Assembly: GCA_029777335.1 (NCBI GenBank)
Contig: JAKOSN010000092.1
Location: forward strand, 1 to 64,000
Origin: Planctomycetota bacterium
Lineage (GTDB): Bacteria > Planctomycetota > Planctomycetia > Gemmatales > Gemmataceae
DNA length: 64,000 nt
Direction: 5' to 3'
This document shows, piece after piece, positions 60,334-64,000 of the stretch. How positions within the stretch are numbered: position 1 is the stretch's first letter; each line of letters opens with the position of its first letter. Below the pieces are notes generated by a model. The model ran no database searches, was not told where the DNA came from, and saw nothing but the letters and a program-made list of their open reading frames with translations. Both the position numbers and the translations under genes were made by a program.

Positions 60334-61940
60334 GCAGTGTGGCCCTCGCCCCGCCACTGACTGGACAGCGGGCGATCAACCCGTGGATCGTGGCGGTTGC
60401 CGTGGTGATCCCCACCTTCATGGAGGTGCTGGATACCACGATCGCCAACGTGGCCCTTCGCTACATCGCCGGGGGGCTCTCGGCCTCCAATGTGGATGCT
60501 GAATGGGTGCTGACCAGCTACCTGGCCGCCAACGCGACCATCTTGCCAATTTCTGGCTGGCTGTCGGCGCATCTGGGACGGCGCAATTACTTCCTGATTT
60601 CGATCGCCGTCTTCACCCTGGCCTCGGGGCTCTGTGGAATGGCGACCAGCCTGGGGCAAATCATCCTTTTCCGCGTGCTCCAGGGATTGGCCGGGGGAGG
60701 CCTCCAACCCTCCAGCCAGGGGGTGTTGCTCGATGCCTTCCCTCCGGAAAAACAGGGGGCCGCACAGACGATGTTTGGCGTGGCCGCCCTGTTGGCCCCC
60801 ATCGTCGGACCAACTCTCGGCGGCTATCTCACCGTTACTTACGACTGGCGATGGATTTTCTACATCAACATCCCCGTGGGTGCGCTCGCCTTTGTGATCA
60901 GTTACTTCGTGGTGGATGACCCGGACTATCTGAAGAAAGAGCGGGCCGAGTTGCTCAGTCGACCCCTCCGGTTTGACTATCTCGGCCTGGGAGTGCTCAC
61001 CCTGGTGATGGCGTCCTGGGAAGTGCTCCTCAGCAAGGGGCAGGAGTGGGACTGGCTGGGCGATCCCTTCTGGCGGATTCAAACGCTCCTTGTGCTCTTT
61101 GTGTTTGGGTTAGTGTTCCTGGTGTACTGGGAGTTGAAGATCGCACACCCCGTGGTGAATTTTCGCCCTCTGAAGGAGCGAAACTTCGCCGCGTCGTGCG
61201 TGATCATTTTCTGTGCCTTTGCGGTTCTCTACGGCGCCAGTACTTCCTTGCCGGGGTTGCTCCAATCGCTCTTTGGCTACGACGCCTACGTCTCGGGGTT
61301 GGTGCAGTCGCCCGCGGGGATTTTCTCCGTCCTGATGATGGTGGTGGTGGGCTTTCTTCTGGGACGCCAGGTCGATGCGCGCTGGCTGATCGTTGCTGGC
61401 TTGTTGCTGATGTCGGCCGGGTGCTACTGGATGGCGCGCATGAATCTGCAAATTAGCCCCTGGCAGGTGGTGTGGCCACGCGTGGTCATGATTACCGGGC
61501 TGTCGTTGATCTTCGCTCCGCTCAACGTGGCCGCCTTCAAATACACCTCCCAGCACATGCGTGGGGCAGCCGTGGGGCTGTTCGCCCTCCTCCGCAACGA
61601 GGGAGGGAGCGTGGGAACGTCGATGGCACAGACCCTCGAACAACGACGCTTGCAGTTTCACACCTCGCGCATGAACGAATTCCTCGATCCGCTCAATCCC
61701 GCGGTTCGCTCCTTTCTGGAAAGGGCCGAGGCGGGGTTCTATCGGCAAACAGGGGATCCTGTGGAGTCGCAGCGAAGGGCTCTCCAGGCGCTCGACAATC
61801 TCCGCGAGCAGCAGGCCGCCTCGCTCGCCTACTTCGATGTCTTCTGGCTGTGCGCGGCACTGGGGGTGACGCTGGTCTTCCTGGTACTGATCATGAAGCG
61901 CTCGGTGGCGGAGAAGGGCGAACATATCGGGGGGGAGTAA
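60330..61940 (+). CDS. DHA2-family MFS multidrug transporter (EmrB/QacA-like)
   Basis: 536 residues with about 14 hydrophobic helices, the DHA2 count. The first helix carries the DHA2 motif LDTTIANVALRYIAGG. LSAHLGRRNYFLISIAVFTL is the family motif A region, and GLAGGGLQPSSQGVLLDAFP with VGPTLGGYLTVTYDWRW is motif C. These proton antiporters export hydrophobic drugs through a tripartite complex. ATG overlaps the HlyD stop (ATGA), so stoichiometric co-translation is likely. Confidence 0.94.
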   Translation: MSSVALAPPLTGQRAINPWIVAVAVVIPTFMEVLDTTIANVALRYIAGGLSASNVDAEWVLTSYLAANATILPISGWLSAHLGRRNYFLISIAVFTLASGLCGMATSLGQIILFRVLQGLAGGGLQPSSQGVLLDAFPPEKQGAAQTMFGVAALLAPIVGPTLGGYLTVTYDWRWIFYINIPVGALAFVISYFVVDDPDYLKKERAELLSRPLRFDYLGLGVLTLVMASWEVLLSKGQEWDWLGDPFWRIQTLLVLFVFGLVFLVYWELKIAHPVVNFRPLKERNFAASCVIIFCAFAVLYGASTSLPGLLQSLFGYDAYVSGLVQSPAGIFSVLMMVVVGFLLGRQVDARWLIVAGLLLMSAGCYWMARMNLQISPWQVVWPRVVMITGLSLIFAPLNVAAFKYTSQHMRGAAVGLFALLRNEGGSVGTSMAQTLEQRRLQFHTSRMNEFLDPLNPAVRSFLERAEAGFYRQTGDPVESQRRALQALDNLREQQAASLAYFDVFWLCAALGVTLVFLVLIMKRSVAEKGEHIGGE

Positions 61941-62130
61941 ATACCACAGGAGAGGAAAGGTGGCGTGGATGGGGATCCCGCTGGGCGCATCCACTGCCCC
62001 ATCTGCGCGCATTTTCTGCATCGATCTGGCGAGATCGCCGATCATTCCATTAGTGCGGGTTGTTCCTGATTTGCCGGAGGGGCCTGATCGTCCCGGGAAC
62101 GGCATGCACCAGGCAACGAGGAATGAACTC

Positions 62131-63795
62131 ATGTCCCGGCCCATCCCCTTCCAAACTCCAGGCCGCTTGCTGACGCGATCGCACCTTGCCCGCTGGTTTC
62201 GGGCAGGGTTTACCGGGGTGGTGCTCAGCACCAGTGGGTGCGTGACGACAGGGCCACTCGATTGGGTGCACAACGGCTTCAAGGTGGGACCAACGTATCA
62301 ACGCCCTCCCGCGCCCGTGGCTGAGGAGTGGATTGGAGCGAACGATCCCCGGGTTCAGAACACCCCCTTGTCCCACGCCGACTGGTGGAGTGTCTTTCAG
62401 GATGCCACGCTCAATTCTCTGATCAACACTGCTTACGGCCAGAACCTGAATCTGCGTGTGGTGGGGACCCGGGTGCTCCAGGCGCGGGCTCAGCAGGGGA
62501 TTGTGACGGGTTTCCTTCTGCCCCAGACCCAGCAGGCCAGCGGCGGATTCAGTCAGGTCGCCTTGAGCCACAACACCTTCAATAACCCCGCGGCCATCGC
62601 CTCGGCAACGGGGTTCACCATTCCCCCGGGTTCGCGTTTTGGCAACTTCTATCCCAACTGGGCGGGGGGATTCAATCTGAGCTGGGAACTCGATTTCTGG
62701 GGCCGCTACCGGCGCAGTATTGAATCGGCCAATGCGAATCTGGACGCCTCGGTGGAGAACTTTGATAGCGCCCTGGTGACTCTGTTTGCCGACGTCGCAA
62801 CAAACTACGTGCAATATCGCGTGGCTCAGCAACGGATCAAGATTGCGCGCGACAACCTGCGGATTCAGGAAGGGGTACTGGCGCTCAGCGAGGAACGTTT
62901 CAAGGTTGGAACGGCCACACGCCTGGATGTGGAACAGGCGCGCACCATTCTCGAACAGACCCGTGCCACCATCCCGGCACTGGAGATTGTTCAGGGGCAG
63001 GCGAACGATACCCTGTGCATTTTGCTGGGCATTCCGCCCCGTGATCTGTCCGCCGACCTGGGGCCGGGACCAGAACTTGGAACGAGTCCCATCCCCGAAA
63101 CCCCCACGTGGGTGGCGGCCGGGATGCCCGCCGACTTGCTGCGCCGGCGCCCGGACATTCGCAGTGCGGAACGCCAGGTCGCCGCCCAGAGCGCCCAGAT
63201 TGGCGTGGCGGAGGCCGATCTCTATCCCGCGCTCGCCATCAACGGGACACTTGGTTACGATTCCACCGATCTCTCCACCCTCTTCTCGTCCCGGAGTTTC
63301 ATGGGCACCATCGCGCCCAGTTTCCGGTGGAATCTGCTCAATTATGGCCGAATCGCCAACAATGTCCATCTCCAGGAAGCACGCACGCAGGAATTGATCG
63401 CAGCCTATCAGAACCAGGTGCTCACTGCCGCTCAGCAGGTGCAGACAGCTCTGCGTGGGTTCCTCCGTTCGCGCGAGCAGGCGGAGGATCTGAGCCGCGG
63501 CGTGAAGGCCGCGGTTGCCGCGACCGAAATTGGTGTGAAGCAATACAGGGCGGGCACCGTCCCCTTTACCACGGTGTTTCAGCTGGAAACCGTCCAACTT
63601 TTCCAGCAGGATCAACTGGCGGTCGCACAGGGGAACATCGCCCTGAACCTTATCACCGTTTATCGCGCCCTGGGAGGAGGCTGGCAGATACGCCTCCAGC
63701 AGGAGCAGTGCCAGGCTGACCCACTCCCAGTTCTTCCCGTTTCCACAGAGAAGGCCCCGCTCCCGGAGCCGATGCCCCAGGCGGAAACAAGGTAG
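62131..63795 (+). CDS. NodT/TolC-type outer-membrane efflux lipoprotein
   Basis: 554 residues from ATG 62131, with GAGGA 8-9 bases upstream; the open frame extends earlier, but that part lacks protein-like composition. A lipobox LSTSGC gives acylated Cys at about residue 36. The mature sequence has the paired OEP repeats: SWELDFWGRYRRSIESANAN and ADLLRRRPDIRSAERQVAAQ, the second a family signature. It forms the trimeric channel for the HlyD/MFS pump just upstream. About 190 bp separate it from the MFS gene. Confidence 0.9.
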   Translation: MSRPIPFQTPGRLLTRSHLARWFRAGFTGVVLSTSGCVTTGPLDWVHNGFKVGPTYQRPPAPVAEEWIGANDPRVQNTPLSHADWWSVFQDATLNSLINTAYGQNLNLRVVGTRVLQARAQQGIVTGFLLPQTQQASGGFSQVALSHNTFNNPAAIASATGFTIPPGSRFGNFYPNWAGGFNLSWELDFWGRYRRSIESANANLDASVENFDSALVTLFADVATNYVQYRVAQQRIKIARDNLRIQEGVLALSEERFKVGTATRLDVEQARTILEQTRATIPALEIVQGQANDTLCILLGIPPRDLSADLGPGPELGTSPIPETPTWVAAGMPADLLRRRPDIRSAERQVAAQSAQIGVAEADLYPALAINGTLGYDSTDLSTLFSSRSFMGTIAPSFRWNLLNYGRIANNVHLQEARTQELIAAYQNQVLTAAQQVQTALRGFLRSREQAEDLSRGVKAAVAATEIGVKQYRAGTVPFTTVFQLETVQLFQQDQLAVAQGNIALNLITVYRALGGGWQIRLQQEQCQADPLPVLPVSTEKAPLPEPMPQAETR

Positions 63796-63823
63796 ACCAG
63801 AGAAGCAACGGAGAAGAGATTTT

Positions 63824-64000
63824 ATGAGATCTTATTTGTGGATTGCGACGCTCGGGGTGATCCTGCTTGGGGTTGGCCGGGGGATGAGTGCAGAGCCTCA
63901 GAGCCTGGAGACGGCAGGAGGCTCGCTGCTTCACCGCATTGCCCCAGTGGGGGGATGCTTTCCGTATGGAGGAGGTGTGTTGCGCTGGTGGAACGGCCAG
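63824..64000 (+). CDS. Secreted protein, 5' part only
   Basis: 59 codons visible from ATG 63824 before the window ends. MRSYLWIATLGVILLGVGRG then MSAEP is a Sec signal peptide. The mature start (SLETAGGSLLHRIAPVGGCF) has no recognised family. 28 bp after the efflux gene stop, same strand, so possibly in the same operon. Confidence 0.6.
   Translation, partial: MRSYLWIATLGVILLGVGRGMSAEPQSLETAGGSLLHRIAPVGGCFPYGGGVLRWWNGQ

Noticed and set aside
1-64000. CRISPR array, insertion sequences or prophage genes
   Set aside because: No regularly spaced repeats, transposase, integrase or phage structural genes were seen. The tRNA array and trinucleotide tract are the only repetitive features of note.

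Overview
The window is GC-rich bacterial chromosome that reads as a member of the Planctomycetota, most likely Gemmata-like (inference from gene content). Pointers are a paired DUF1592-type cytochrome c/DUF1552 protein, twin-DUF4159 and DUF4175-like proteins beside a BatA/DUF58/VWA set, a 54-residue DUF6800-type protein, very large PQQ-propeller and TPR secreted proteins, and McsA/McsB. I see no insertion sequence, prophage module, rRNA or CRISPR array.

Layout. 1-4228 (minus): a Bat-like set (BatA-like, DUF58, VWA/GATase-like membrane protein, small secreted protein). 4586-11909 (plus): Tat-exported twin-DUF4159 protein, giant DUF4175-like coiled-coil membrane protein, secreted TolB/CBM-like protein, and an ODP-type di-iron metallo-beta-lactamase-fold protein. 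11925-14820 (minus): two secreted proteins. 15152-16246: MoxR ATPase, the usual partner of the Bat-like genes. 16273-27102 (minus): SDR, YebC, TPR protein, an EndoIII-like protein without its catalytic hairpin, then rbfA-ylxP-infB-nusA. 27263-33085 (minus): orphan ABC ATPase, AnmK-like kinase, a peptidase-C26 protein without its nucleophile, a two-subunit CoA-transferase, and a TPR protein. 33373-33765: a very acidic Asp/Glu protein. 34242-37596 (plus): an Lgt with three PDZ-like repeats inserted, a nucleotidyltransferase-HD protein, a thioesterase. 37602-39524 (minus): GT-C-like membrane protein. 39682-41808: mcsA-like, mcsA-like, mcsB, from a promoter with a C9 tract in its spacer.

41890-42814 (minus) holds a tight array of 11 tRNA genes, several with shrunken D-loops or missing tertiary-core bases, yet many with intact aminoacylation identity bases. 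After it come a second GT-C-like protein, DUF6800, a 1617-residue PQQ protein, a radical SAM protein followed in frame by 65 more open codons, a small L7/L12-like membrane protein, the DUF1592/DUF1552 pair, and an EmrA-EmrB-TolC type efflux operon (58759-63795). A truncated secreted protein closes the window.

The genes form several independent modules: a MoxR/Bat-type envelope system, the core transcription/translation cluster, the McsAB arginine-phosphorylation operon, and tripartite drug efflux. The most unusual items are the tRNA array, the PDZ-Lgt fusion, the poly-C promoter of the mcs operon, and three enzyme-family proteins with altered catalytic motifs. Coordinates and motifs were read by eye; family assignments rest on motif recognition, not on searches.
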